A DNA stretch of 64,000 nt, taken from Viscum album (taxonomy: Eukaryota; Streptophyta; Magnoliopsida; Santalales; Viscaceae). Numbering within the stretch: position 1 is the stretch's first letter; every line of letters begins with the position of its first letter. Positions 10,561 through 24,660 of the stretch are shown here, in pieces. Under the pieces are notes generated by a model that worked only from the letters and a program-made list of their open reading frames with translations, made no database searches and was not told the DNA's origin. Both the position numbers and the translations under genes were made by a program. The DNA lies in assembly GCA_963277665.1 (NCBI GenBank), contig OY728136.1:1971720576-1971784575 (forward strand). Reading direction: 5' to 3'.

Positions 10561-13500
10561 TATTACTTTATAAGTTACATTAATGTTGATAATAGGGATT
10601 CGATATACATAAGGTTTACTGAAAGATTACATTTAATATAATACTATCACCTAATGTTTCCCTATGACACATATGGTTTATCCAAAACATTCAGTGAAAT
10701 AAAGAACTGTCACTCTATAGTATATAGTGATATATGATATTTAACTAATTAGAAGGGTTAAATTCAGACATTTTCAGAAGAAACGTATGTACATGAAAAT
10801 GTTTTTACATAATAAATTAATCATTGTATAGATATAAATGATGCATGTAATTAGAGAAAATTGGTTTTACAATGAAAATGATAATCAAATCATAATGAAA
10901 TATAAAGATTAATAAGTCCATACTATTGTCTCTATTAATTTTGTAGATAATCACACATTATTGATAAGTTATTTTCATTATAGGATTGTGATTATATATG
11001 ATATGACGACATTAACAATATCATCTATGATTCATTTATGTTGTTAAATTTTTATCATTTAAATGTATGGTATCACAGAGAAATAATGGAGACCTAGTGT
11101 AATAAAGTGAAGTCTTGGGATGTGAATAATTTAATAAAGTACCAAAAAAGAACTTTTTTTAAAATTCAGTTGAGGAAAACTGGATTATGATTCCAAAATA
11201 CATGAATTCAGGTCATGATTTATATAAATGTCTATAAATAAAGAGAACTATTACCAATTTAAATGATTTTTTATGAAGAGGAAATGTTGTATAGTGGTTA
11301 AATGATGTTTTGGGAAGAAATGTTAATTTTAATAACAAAATTTAACAAAAAAAATTATCATATGTATGTTTTAAGTGAATATTATTCTCAATTAATTTAA
11401 GATATTTTTTGTAAGAGGAGAAAATAGAATTAGGGTTTCATGAGAAATTTACAAAGTTGAAAATAATAATATTAAATAGAAAAATAATAATATTACATCT
11501 TTTTACAATTTGTAATAATCACATTTGTGTTGTGCGTGGAGAAGGAATTTCATACACAACTACTCAATAACATGAATATGGGAATAAGAGATATACATTT
11601 TTATAGATGTTCATTCACTAGAAAATGATATTCCACAACATGATGAATATTAAGACAGTAACAAAATTGATTACATGAAAAGTTGGGAGAAAAACTTATT
11701 ATATTAATATAACGGAATTTCAAGGATAAACCACACTATTTGTATCTTTAAGCGACATTATAGAGGACCCTTTGGTTTTTGATGATTCCCAATTATGTTA
11801 ATTAGTTTCATCTAATTTTTAGTAGTGAACCATGTATATCTTTTTAATTTATTATTTACATTAAATTATGTGTGAGAGTATATATGTGACATCATTCAGT
11901 CTAACTAATAATGGAAGATTATTTATTAAGAAAAAAAAAAGAAAAATGATAGTGTTTCAATATTTTACCACACTTATTAGTAAAAAATCCATGATAAGAT
12001 CCACCATAAGTGTTATATAATATTAATGATATTATATTTATCTAACCTATGATTTTCTCAACCCATTTGTTATGATATTTTTCTCAATATTATTCTTATG
12101 TTAGTGGAGTGACATAAAAATAAGACACATGAGTTTATGGATTTTTTATAACCACGTGATCAATGAATACTAGATTATAAAGTAATTACTTAATAATGAA
12201 ACAACATTTAATGTTATGTCCCATATTTGGGAGGGTAGGAATATTATTTGCGATGTCATTTAACCACAAATCATCTGGTCTTTTTTATTTTTGGAATTGT
12301 GAATAGTTTTTTCTTTAGGTTGGAAATGAATTATATTAATCACCACAATTTTTGGATTTATTAAATGTTTTTATTATTTCATTTAATATTATATTTGTTC
12401 TATTACATTTTATGGATAATTAATATTTATATTGGGGAACTATTGTTGTTTTTATTGTTTTAAAGGAGGTAACATATCCTAGTTAGTGGGATTATATGTT
12501 AGGGATAAAATCGGTGTTAGCATTAGTGTTAGATTTTAACATTATTCGTTAATTGGATTCTTATCCTTTATTGATTGAAATTTATAATAGATTAAATTAA
12601 TGAAGTCAAAGTATTGCCTTATTTATTTTAAAAATATATAATATTATCAACAACTACTTGGGTAATTAATGGAATGAATGACATTCATATCTCAACTTAA
12701 TGATTCTATATTCATATGAAATAAACTAATATTATGGATGATTCATGTTTGTTGAATTTTCCAACCAATTAATAATGGAAATGAAATATAATTATTCCAC
12801 AATTTCGTATTGATTATTGTTTTAGAGGAAAAGAATTGTCAAATACATCAATATTAAGATGAATGTATTGACGAAGAAATGCTGGGGATATTCCCAATTA
12901 GATACGATCTTGTTGGTTGTTTTTTGTAATTGATGAGTACATGTTCCCTGATGGATTATACAAGGAATATAATTATACCTCTTCCTTATTATATATCAAT
13001 GCAATAATGGGGTAATATCTAGTTCCAATGTGTTTTAGATACTCTTATTAATCTAACATGACATTAAACATATGGAACATTTTATTTTTGATGTTTTTTA
13101 GAGAAGCAATCAAATCCAACCCCTATGTATATGTTATCATTTTTTACTACACATTTATTTTGGGTATCTTCATATATATCATTTTACCATCACAAAACTC
13201 AATGGATATATAAAGTTATGGCCATAATTTCATATGAGATGATGCTAAATTGTGGGATCATGTCAAAACCCAATAATCATGGATTCTATCTACGGGTTAT
13301 TTTTCACAACAATGATTTAATTTTAGGTTATTTTTTGATTTATTTTTTTATAGAATTTTCCCTATGTATTCATTTATTGTTTTTTGTGATAAATGAAAGT
13401 TTTTTGGATTTCAAATATGGTTTTCGTTGTTGGTGAACTGTTTTCTAAACATTTCATCCTAGCCTAGGAAACTATGAAAACAAGTGGTGTTTTTGGATAT

Positions 13501-15660
13501 AAGCTTATCGCATGTAATGATCATAGTTTGAAAAATCATGCAGGCTGACCAAGTGATGTGTTCTACATGGATAGTGTGGGGCACATGGATGTGGAACTGT
13601 TTGGAAAACCATGCATGGAAATATTATGTCTGGTCTAGGCTATTAAAAATTGGATGTTTATGTTTTATCTCAACAATATTATTAAACCTAAACCCCCAAT
13701 ATACTCCCCTTAAAGAATTCTCCACCCTATGATCTTCCCTTAATTAATATTCCTCCATTGATCTCCATTTTAGTGGTGGTTTTGGAGTCATTTTTTCATG
13801 AGTCTTAATGTAAAATCCTCGTATATTGGTTTCTCTGATATTTTTTTCTCTTAAATTGAATGAGGATAAATTTCCATTGGTTGAGGGTGGGATGTGGATG
13901 TAGACATACCATCCCCTTTTTCATTGGTTCAAATTAATCAACATGTTGGAAATTTAATTTTTTTCAGATCCCACAAGTACATTAATGTCTCTAATACTAT
14001 GTGAAGATACCTAATTTTCCCACAGCCTTGAAGCCATTTTTTTAGTTGATGCATATTTATTATGTTCCTGTACTTTATTTCCATTCCCTATAAGATAAAT
14101 AGTGATTTAATAAATAAATTAAACATCCTTGGACCAGGTGACTTGAAACATGTCTTCATCCATTAAATATAAGTAGGGATCCTTATTGGTGTATGGGTAT
14201 ATATCCAGGGATATTTCTTAAATTCCTATTGATAATTACAAGTTATTATATTTATTTTATTTAAACCCACAATATGTTATTAACTCCAATCCTTGGAGAT
14301 CACATTAAAATTGTGTGTAAAGTATGTTTTTAATTGTGAAACTAAGAAAATGTCCAATAATTTTCATAGAATGTGATTCTACTTGAGTCAGTGAATAATG
14401 AAATTTAATCGAGTGAACCATAGAGGTGAATCGTCATTATATTCTCCTAATCCTGAAATTACTATTTTCCTAAAACTATGGGGAGAATAAATTTTGCAAC
14501 CTCGACATATCACATATAGAATGTAAATAAATTTTATGAAATATTTATTAAATTACATAAAAAACTCTTGAGGATAATAATATTTTAGTTTATTTGGAAG
14601 CATGGAAATATAAACATTGGGCCACCTGTGAACTATATAATCTCTCACCATGTTCTTCCAAAATATAACCCATCATATACATATCATACGAAATACATAT
14701 ATCATTAACATGGGGAATAAATATGTATCAATGTGTGAGATCAGATGACTAGTATAGAGAAAAAAATTTGATATGTAATTATAAATTGAAAATAATTGAA
14801 TGAGAACAAGAACATAGCAATGAAAAATCATACCCTAAATATCAATGATCATATACAAGAGTCAAATAATAATGAGTGGTAGTTTATAAGACACGAAGCA
14901 TACGATAATAAAATAACATGAGACATACAAGCATAAAATTGGAATAAGGAATGGAATATTTTGAACACAAATATATCTTGAAAAATATTCCCATATTGGT
15001 AAAGGGTCAGTGGAACAGTTATCGTATAAGAGAAGGTACATTACTATACCGAGTTTATTCATTGTTCCAGCCCGATCTTAATGAACCATGTTCACTCCCA
15101 GTTTTTTGTCATGTATTATTGTACCTAGTTCACTACTCATTCTAAATTTTATATTTCATAATATATATAAATATATAACTAATTCATTAGAGGGAGAGAT
15201 TTATCAGATCCATATTATAATTTAATCTATATACATTTAACCCCCTATATCAAAAAAAAATCTATCAAATTATTACCCATTAAATGAAACTGGTATCATA
15301 GAAATTTCCTCATATCATATAATGTGTAAAAGTGGCAGGTTTCATAATTACTTCATCATTAAATAAAAATTGACATAACCTAGTTTCAAAATAATTTCCT
15401 CATAGAATAACCTCTCAAAGAGGAATGGGTTTCGAAAACATCATATAATGAAAAGTTAAACCACTTATAAAATGAATACAAATGATATACTTGGATAATA
15501 TCCTTATTAAGGTATAAAAAATAACAAAATATTTCAATATTATATGTAAAATAATTTTTCAATACTATTTAACACATTTTTTAATGAAAATAGTTCTTAA
15601 TATTAAAAAAATACATATAACATTATGACTAAAACAATTTTAAAAAACATTCAATACCTT
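10561..15660. other. Unresolved region, no gene recognised
   Basis: About 5 kb of A+T-rich sequence. The best open frames are 103 codons at 13125-13436 (+) and 64 codons at 13538-13732 (+); neither shows a known motif. At 13690-13790 there is a pyrimidine-rich stretch after CCAATATACTCCCC that resembles the leader region of the LTRs elsewhere in the window, but the CGTACGTACG block and donor-like blocks that mark those LTRs are not found. It may hold another decayed LTR. I could not place its ends. Confidence 0.3.
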
Positions 15661-15877
15661 TAACGTTTTTTGGAGGAATTGATAGTTCTTGACGATAGAA
15701 AATTCCATTATTTATATGCATGTAACACACTAATACTTTAAAATATTTGTCTTTTAGAATATATTTAATTTTGTTGCTATCTTTCTTTATACGCGTCACT
15801 TGTTTGTCTTGGGATAATAATAATATGGAGTTCCTTCGATGACGCACAACACAAGAAAGACTAAAATTAATAGTGTA
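15661..15877 (+). other. Decayed 3' end of an internal region before LTR A
   Basis: This stretch aligns by eye with the 120 bp or so preceding LTR B (about 22050-22171): both contain AAATTTAATTTT-like, TTTATAC, GTTCC.TC and AAGACTA...AGTGTATATAAC in order. The part before LTR B must be the internal 3' end with the polypurine tract. The match implies that LTR A is also preceded by an internal region, so A is not simply the 5' LTR of a single insertion. A short reading at about 15675 (EELIVLDDRKFHYL) resembles the end of pol but is weak. Confidence 0.45.
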
Positions 15878-17693
15878 TATAACATACCAAGTCTTTATGA
15901 TGTATTTAATTTTCTATTATAAATTCAGTAATTTTTTTTTAAAATTTATCCAATAGATCTAATATACATATGATAAGAATAAATATAGTTTTATTCACTA
16001 ATGGTTCTCTTTTTGCATGGCATTTTGGCCGCATTTTTGTTTCCAAGAAATTTTAAAACTAAATTTTGACCATTTTATAGGTTTTTTATAAAATTAAACT
16101 AAATTTTCTTAATTTGGAATTTAAAAAATTGCTTCGGGTGAGTTTTTTTATTTTTAGGACATGTTTCAATTTTTGATTAATACTGAAAAATAGAACATTT
16201 TAGATAAAAACATCCATTTCAAATAAATAATTTTTAATTTTAAATTAAATATTAAATTGATTTCAAACTCAAAATAGTTAAATTAGGCTTATATTAATCG
16301 AATTTAGATCATTTAAATAATTTTTATAATTAATTTTGATATAAAAATGTAGCATACGTCTGATCATTTTCACTTTAAATCCTTACATTCTTGTCAAGTA
16401 AGTGTGATTAGTTTTAAATTCTATTTATTCAAATATATGACATGAATTTGGAAGAATAGATATAAATAGTATCAGTTCAATAATTTTTATTTTCTAATAA
16501 GATATTCAAAATTTGTAACCACAATAATTATTGAAGGTTGTTAAATTTAATTATAGCGATTAAGGTAAATATTAATATGCAGAGTAATTAAACATTAATA
16601 TTAGTGGAATTTTGACCTAGATCCCTATAAAATTCAAATTTTCTAGATATTTTTCTACTATTGTAACTATATAATCTATTTTTAAGACTATTGGAGACAC
16701 ATTTCAATAATATTGTACCTTATAATATGATAAGTTTAGAAAAACAGAAAAATTATACATACCTTAAATTTAATATTTATAAAGCCATGAGATATTAAAA
16801 AAACTACATTCCATCAGATGTAAAAATTATAATAAAATATAAATAGTTTTTTAGTAATATTTATTTACTTTTATTTTTTTATATGAATTAGTTACTTGAA
16901 AATCCTACGAAATTTCAGCATTGTAATTGTTTAGTTAATTACTAACTACAATAAATGATATTTAATATATTAAAAGATTTGTAACTTTATTGAATTATTT
17001 TCTTAACATTTTTTATTTAAATATATCATTTTCATTGTTTTCTACTTGATATATTAAAATTACCTCAACAAATTTCTATTTTTATTTTGTAATGAAGTAA
17101 ATAATGTCAAAAATGGAATAAATTTTATTTTAGAATAAATGATATTGTATTAAAACATTTAAAATTACAATAAAACATATCTTCATTAATTTTTTTCTAT
17201 ATGTTAATAAATATAAGTTTTATTCTACTAATGAAGTAATATAACTTTTTTAATTAATATATTGACCCATAAATATTAAAACTATTTTATGCATGGTTCG
17301 AGTTAGGTAAGAGTTTTTGTGTGTTACAAGTGATTGTATTAAAATAAATTTCTAACAGACATCAGTTTTTTATATTTAATATTATATATAATATATATAA
17401 ATAATTGGGACTATATTTTATAATAAATACCTCTTTAATTTAGTCTTAATTGTCAAATTACATAGGTTTGAAAACTATTTACCTTAATAAAAACCAAAAA
17501 GGTAATAGTGCGAAAACGTAGAATTCAAGGGATTTTAAAAAAAAATACACATATGATTATGTGGTAGATATTTTTATAGACCATAATTTCCATTTAATAA
17601 CATAGTTTTCAAATTTTTAGGCACAATATAAAATGAAGTCCACCCAATAATTTTAACTTTATTATATTTATAACAATTTAACTCCTCCTCCAC

Positions 17694-17700
17694 TATACAA
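17694..17700 (+). promoter_or_regulatory. LTR A TATA-like element
   Basis: CCACTATACAAAAG follows a CTCCTCCTC tract and precedes a C-rich leader. LTR B has CCACTATAAATA at the same place, so this is a decayed TATA box. Confidence 0.45.
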
Positions 17701-18054
17701 AAGAACTCATACCTACAACTTATTCACACCTCTCAAGCCATTTATCTCATCCATACCCTAAAAAAATAATCTCCAAAAATACCTCCAATCATTCTAGAAT
17801 CCTCAATTTTTTATTAATGTAATCATTTTTATGTATTTTAGTACAAATTAAATAGAGTTAACCGAAAAACAGGTAATGTTATTCAATGAGTAATTTTTCT
17901 GATTTCTTCATCCATGTATTATGTTTTCATATATATTGATTATATAATAACATAACTATCATAAATATAATTAAATATAGTTATTTTATATGTATTACCT
18001 ACACTTCCACACAGTTACATCAAATTTGATACTAAATAATCATTCATGATTATT

Positions 18055-18470
18055 TTGTCTTACCGTCTTGAAGATAGGTTCAATTTGTTCTTCCATTTCA
18101 ACAATTCGTAGTTGGGAATATGGGGGAATTATTTTTTATATATTATATATATGTATTTATAATATATTTATTCTTCTATAGTTATTTGTATTACTCATAA
18201 CATCATGTTTCCATTATGTGGGAATAGAATAAAATAGTTTCACGACGTCTGGACTACCGCCTCCCCAATGTGATGTAATTCATTCATGCTTCAAAATAAT
18301 TATGTTGTATGTTTTTAATTAACAAATGTTATAAATATGAAATAAATACTATACTGTAATTATATTATATAAATAAAATTTACATTATATTAATTTAATT
18401 GTGAATGAAAATGGAGACAACATTCACTCATATGTATGACTTACCGTCTCCATATAGGGCCTATTTGATT
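18055..18470. repeat. Three about-190-bp subrepeats in LTR A
   Basis: Decayed copies of the conserved block occur near 18062 (CTTACCGTCTTG), 18245 (ACGTCTGGACTACCGCCTCC) and 18440 (GTATGACTTACCGTCTCC). They are reverse complements of the array's GGAGACGG...CGTACGTACG block, as expected for opposite LTR orientation. Confidence 0.5.
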
Positions 18471-20340
18471 TCCCATATCCACTAATTATGGATTACTATA
18501 AATAAATTTATATTGAATATATATAATATTGACATATTAGTTTACATTTTTGATGTGATTAAATAATAATCTATATAATATGAATAATAATAACCATTGA
18601 AAACACACAAAAAATCAGGCAATTAACACCTGAAATAGTGAAACTAATGAATGATTATTAACAAATGGGTAATAAGTTATTATTATGTTATCAAATATGA
18701 TATTATAAATATTATTATGGTTCTTTTATAGTATAATTAATTTATTAAATCCAATATAAAAGTGGTTAATTTGAGTTCCCCTAAAAAGTTATGTATGGTA
18801 ATGGTTTTTCATGTCTCGCTTTTATTTCTATATGACAAATACCATATTGAATACTTATTTTTGGTTGTATGGTTTATATAATGACCATGAATTTCATTTA
18901 TGTTTATTATAATTAAATTTATGTGTATTAAAATATCCACATTAGTATCTCTCTTTTATGTTCTTCTCAGTTTCAATGTTACCAAAGAAGTAATGGAATT
19001 CTTACCCACTAATCCTTCTTTGAGATATTTTGTTATATTATACACAGACCATTTTTAAAAATGTGTAAATTCTACTCATATGAAATTTTATATCAGGGAT
19101 CAAAGTATTCTCATTATATTATATTTTTAATTTATTTATATCACTTTGTGAGGATTATGATTGAAATGTTTCAAATTTATATGTCACACTTTCGAATGCT
19201 TAAAGATTATATTCACAAGTAATGTTTTTAATGATCTTTTAATTTAATTTTCATTAATCAAAATTAATCAACCATTATTTTTACATATCATAAACTGGTG
19301 TTATTTTTTATTAATATCTTAACTATTATCTCTATTTCTTAATTATAATTATATTGACAATGTATTTTTTAAATATTCACTTCTGTGATTCATTTTTCAC
19401 ACTCATTAACATCCCCATGAGTTATTCACATTTCAATGTTCATTCGAACATTAATTTCCCCTATCTATCCACATTATGTATTTGGTATATTAATATTTCC
19501 TAATATATATTCCATTTTTACATACATTGCCTACTTTTTTAGTAATATTATTAATAGGTTAAATATTGATAAAGTTGCATACTTAACATAATAAAGATAT
19601 TTTATAAGGAACATTATTATGATTTAAGTTGATTATTTAATATGAAATTAATGTTTTGGTCTTAAAATATATAGGTTGGGGACCAGATATTGGAATCCCC
19701 TTGATTACCTAATAGTCTCATTGGATGAAATCATTTGTCGAAAAATATATTAGATTTTATTCCATGAAATTTTAATTTCTCTAGAGGATACATCTTGGCA
19801 CAAAACAGACAGGTTTATATCCATTGAATTAATCGTTGTTGAGGATAGATCATTATAGTAACTATATTGATTGTATATCATGATACTGCAGACACCCAAC
19901 ATTATACATTACACCATTATTATTATTTCAAGTGATTATTTTGTATGTTATAATAACCATGATCAGGTTAGAAGCTCATGTGATTATTTTTAAGGAATTA
20001 TTTGATCCCATTTTATTCATAAAATATTGATTATTATTTTTAATTCATATTATTTTCTAAAATTGTTTTCCATTACAACAAAATAGGTATTACCCATAAA
20101 TTTTTTCATTTCCCAATAGTTTGATTATGAATTGTTTAAATGACATTCATTGATGTTGAGAATATAATTTTGTTATTTTTTATGTTTTTTATTCCAAATG
20201 TAAAATGGGTTAGATGTTTGTAATAAAGATTTACACAAATACAAAAATAAATAGTCCATCTATATATGATTCCCTATTATCATGCCAGTTTACTAATATA
20301 AGGCACTGTCTCCAAGAATCTAGATTTTGGGCACGATAGT

Positions 20341-20352
20341 TCATATCTAAAG
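20341..20352 (+). promoter_or_regulatory. Decayed PBS after LTR A
   Basis: TCATATCTAAAG sits two bases after the LTR end, where the array has TGGTATCAGAGG. The identification rests on position and on the following AAA..TTAAGTAC..ACATTGGAA, which matches the array's post-PBS sequence. Confidence 0.4.
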
Positions 20353-20819
20353 AAATTAAGTACAAACATTGGAATATAGATTTAGGAAAACAATGATTAT
20401 GGAATAGAACCCTAAAAACAACTTTTAGGATAACTATAAATAACAACCCAATGAAACCATGTTTATGATACTGATAATATTTACAAAAAAATTAGTTAAT
20501 GTTTTTTATATCACTGTTTTTTGAATTACACATGATAAAATCTAATAATATCAATAAAATAATTTAGAAATAGTGGCTACAATTTGGAATTTGATCTATA
20601 ATAATTCACATTATCTTACAGTTATGAATGATCATCTATTATATGGAATTAATAAAATATTTTTATGGAACTATTATATCAAAAATTCATATACTATGAG
20701 TACATAGTATCATCTGATAATAAGATAGTGAAATAATTTTCTACGTATTATGTGTATGGGGGAGCATGTGAACAAGAGTATAGTTGAGAAAAAATTGGGT
20801 AAAGGAATTAAAAGAAAGA

Positions 20820-20945
20820 AATATCTTACCACATGTTATAATTGTGCAATGAAACATAATATTACTTTCCTAAACGTGAATGAAGGATTAATAAAAGAGA
20901 GGAGTGAGAGGCCCCCATTCTTTTGATTGTAAGGGTAATTAAAAA
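20820..20945 (+). pseudogene. gag: Decayed nucleocapsid zinc-knuckle remnant
   Basis: One frame reads KKYLTTCYNCAMKH, matching the first knuckle of the array protein (KKVQFPLCKSCGKRH) in spacing. After a frameshift, RGPHSFDCKGN matches the end of the second knuckle (GHKASKCKGKG). The intervening residues have lost their Cys. The region is framed by stops and cannot encode a working protein. Placement downstream of a decayed PBS, as in the array, supports the call. Confidence 0.5.
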
Positions 20946-23903
20946 TTTACCACTATAAAATGCATCAATTTCTTGGAGGGAGGACCCTACCCAAGTCAAT
21001 ATATCACATTTCAAAGAATATACTAAATAATAGGCTAATGGATCTTCTTAATATTTCTTATATTACTAAATATGAAGAAGAATGATTAACATAACCCTTA
21101 TTTATTAAATAAATATTTTATTTTACTATTTTTGTTGAAATGTATTCGTAATTAGAAATTTAAAATATATAACTATTGCACTATATTACTTTTCATAAAG
21201 TATTTTTTTTTGATGTTGGATATTACATATAAAATTGATTCAGTAAAAAGTTAATTTAATTTATAAATTATTTTATTGAGGTAAATATGACCCTTATTAT
21301 GTTCTTGATGCTGAAAAATGGATTTTTGGATAATGATACGAATGATATAGATAAACTAAATTGGATAATTTCTAATTTCCCTAAAACCGATTCAATTGTT
21401 TTATCCCTTAATTATTGAATAGATTATATGGATGACCATTTATGAAATGGATTTATTTTAATGATGGATGTGGTTTTTGATAATAATGTATTACGTCATC
21501 ATATTATGCATCCAATACTATGATTTGAAATAGAAATAGTTCATGGGAAACCAAAGGATAATATTATGAATTGGAAATAGAAACGTAGTAAATAAGTATA
21601 TTTATATTTATTCATAAAGTGTGGAATTATTAATTAAATAATGGAAAATTAACTTTAAATAAATCTTTTGACTAATCATTTTCATAACCAATGAATCTAA
21701 TGTCCATTTAGATCATCAATGATTAATGGTTTTGAGGCCCCCAATATCCATTGATCACTTACATTCTTCTAAAAACTAACCATATATATTTATTCGTTTA
21801 TTCTGTCACCATGTTTTAATTTACCACATATTTTATCGTACGTAAGACCCGATTTATGGGACTTGTATTCCTCATAATCTCTCTTATTAAGAGCGTGTTT
21901 TATTAGCCTATTTAAAATAGAGTTTTATCGATGGTGGAATTTTAAAATATCAATCCCTATATTACTGTGATCTTGTTTGACTTTCATTGATTAAATTTTT
22001 TTAATGTGTCTAGAAAATGTCACCCCATAAAATATTATTATATTCATTTTGGAATAAATTTAATTTTCTTCTATATTTATTTATACACGATACTATTTTT
22101 GTTTTTCTTTCAAAAAATTCCTAGTTCCATCAAACGTATATAAGACAATATATAAAAAGACTATAAGTGTATATAACATCCCAAGACATTATGATATAAC
22201 TTTTTTATATTATATATTCATCGTGATGTATTGACATGCATCAAAATATGTTATAGACATATTATAATAGAAATCCAAGTTATATGTTTAAAAAGATATA
22301 TTTCTCTAAAGGTAGTTTTCTATCTTTTAATAGCGCACATATATGAAAAATAATTTTTCACTATTTGATATTTTTTGTGAAAATTATCTTAATTATAGAT
22401 TTCGGAATCTAAAAAAGTAAATTTGGCTGTTTTTTTTGTATTTTTATGAGAAGTTTAAATTTTTTATTAATATTGAAAAATACTACATTTTATTTGAAAA
22501 CAACCATTTCATTTATGAAAATAATAATTATAAAATTTATTTTAAATTGTCTTTAAAGCCATCGTAGATAAATTATGAAAATTTAAAAAAAAATTATGTC
22601 ATTTTCAACACATCTGTGAGATTAGCGTTAAATTTATAATTCCACTTCTATTAATTAAATTTTAAAAATTGGTTATAAATGTAATGATTTAGTTGAAAAT
22701 AAATAGTATAATAAGAAAAAAATAATTTATTACCATAATAATTACTGACAGAAGATAAAATTAATTAAAGTAATTAAAATAAAAATTAGATTACATATTG
22801 ATTGAACCTTAATGTTTGTAGCCTAATGATATTAAGACTTTCCCAATACCAGTTGGTACGAAATATCTCACCCCTTTTAATATTAGTCTCAAAATTTAGG
22901 CATTTCTTTAGAAAAAATTCTTTGATAGTGTCTTATATAATTGGGTACGTAAATAAAAAATAAAAAAACAAACCTCCAATAATATTCATATTTATAAATC
23001 TTAATTATATAGAAACAAATTATTATATTTATACCCATAATATTGAAAAATAAATGATATATTTTTATCAAATAAATTTATTTTTCATTTTTATAAATGA
23101 ATTGGTTATATATAATTCATAGAAATGCCAACACATTAATTATTTAATGAATAATTAAAAAAAATAAACAATACTAACAATATTAAAAGAGAAGTAAATT
23201 GATTAAAACTTTTTCACCAAATATATTTTCAGACTAATATTTCTAGTCAAATAGTTTTGAAATTAATATAATGAAAGTTCTCCGTTGTATATATATTGTT
23301 AATTTTTAATTAATTAAATAATTTTAAAATTTAAATTAATGTTATTCGTTAAAGAGTGAAATATTATTACTACATTTCAACAAAATAAAAATCATATCAT
23401 ACAAAAATTAGTTTGTAAATGTTTATAAATATATAATATAGTCTATTCATGGGACATTTTATCTTTTATAATGAATATATTTTCCCATAAATAGTAAAAA
23501 CATTTTTAGCATGGTTAGCATTATTGGAGTGTTTGTGTGTATTAAACTCTATTATTTGAAAATTTATTCCCAAAAAATATGTTTTTTATTATTTAATTTA
23601 TATTTATTAATATAATTTAGTTAGACTATATTTTCCAATAAATATAACTTTCATCTAGTCTTAATAGTTAACTTACGTAGGTTTGAAAACTAGTTACCTT
23701 AATAAAAAAAGGTAAATATGGGGAAACATAGAAGTTAATGATCCAATATGTGACAATGGAATTATTATTGTGTGTTGTATTAATTATTTAAATATAAATT
23801 ATATTTTTACAATTATTAATACATTTTGGAGGAATTTAGTCTAAGAAGGACATATCCAAAGCGTTTACGTTTTATATTTACAAGAATGTCACTCCCCCTC
23901 CAC

Positions 23904-23909
23904 TATAAA
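23904..23909 (+). promoter_or_regulatory. LTR B TATA box
   Basis: CCCCCTCCACTATAAATATTC has a clear TATAAA after a C-rich tract, about 1.73 kb into the LTR, and about 160 bp upstream of the donor-like site at 24067. Confidence 0.55.
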
Positions 23910-24244
23910 TATTCACTATCACATACCTCTTATTCAAACATATCATGAAATATAGATAATAATAAAAAATTAATAGACCACACAACACTAATTATAGAAG
24001 CATACTTTTTGATGAAATTAAAACCAAGGAATTATATTGGTATAAAAAAGGAGTTAACCGAAGAAGGTGCAACTTTCTTCAATGATTACTTTAGTTTTAT
24101 ATCATTAACCCCGCATTAAATTATTGTTGTATAGTTATTAAATAAACACATATGTATCCTAAATTTAATAATATATCAGTATATTATGGTCAAAACCTAC
24201 ACATTAAGACACTTCCATCAAATAAGATATACATTCATCATTCA

Positions 24245-24660
24245 TGTGTACAGTGGACTACCTCATCACAAACTAATATCATTTAGTCTTCCATTTCAAG
24301 GATTCAATTTTGAGAATAATGATGTAATTATAGTTTCTATTTGTTACATATCATATTTATAATATATTTATGCTTATATTATATTTTATATAACACATAC
24401 CTTCATGATTAACATTTTATGCATATAAAATAACATAATTTTTGGATGTGTGGACCACCGACTCCTCAATGTGATTTTATTTTTTCACAAATTAAATGTA
24501 ATTTATTATGGATGGTTTCAATTATAATAAGTGATAAATATTAATATTATATTATATTTTAATAATAATATATGTATACATAACATACTTTTTATTCTTT
24601 TTATATGACCACAAAAAATGGAAATAGAGTTCATTCGTACGTATGACCTACTGTATCCCT
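24245..24660. repeat. Three about-190-bp subrepeats in LTR B
   Basis: Decayed copies near 24255 (GTGGACTACCTCATC), 24445 (TGTGGACCACCGACTCC) and 24635 (CGTACGTATGACCTACTG). Spacing equals that in LTR A, so the triplication predates the duplication of this LTR. Confidence 0.45.

Larger units (their letters stand above)
15878..20338 (+). repeat. LTR A (about 4.46 kb)
   Basis: Plus-strand LTR, recognised by comparison with LTR B and with the array LTRs in reverse. It begins TATAACATACCAAGTC (compare TGTAACACCCCGAGAT in the array) and ends near GGGCACGATA. The end is followed by a sequence resembling the start of array internal regions (GTTCATATCTAAAGAAA against GTTGGTATCAGAGGAAA). Inside are a TATA-like CTATACAAAAG (17693-17703), a donor-like ACAG/GTAATGTT (17870-17880), three decayed copies of the CTTACCGTCT/CGTACG block about 190 bp apart (near 18060, 18250 and 18445), and the second donor-like G/GTAATGG (18797-18803). 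Both termini have lost the canonical TG/CA, so it is old. No gene is seen inside. Confidence 0.65.
20339..22171 (+). mobile_element. Short internal region between LTRs A and B
   Basis: About 1.83 kb, close in size and plan to the array internal regions (2.22 kb). It has a decayed PBS right after LTR A, zinc-knuckle remnants about 490 bp further on, then noncoding sequence to a decayed polypurine stretch before 22172. No protease, RT or integrase trace is seen, so this was already a non-autonomous element. The SINE-like insertion of E1 and the array is not found here. From 20950 to 22170 I see no coding signal. Confidence 0.55.

Noticed and set aside
13125..13436. 103-codon open frame on the plus strand
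   Set aside because: Rich in Phe, Tyr and Ile as expected from translating A+T-rich DNA, with no motif, no recognisable promoter and no conserved copy elsewhere in the window.
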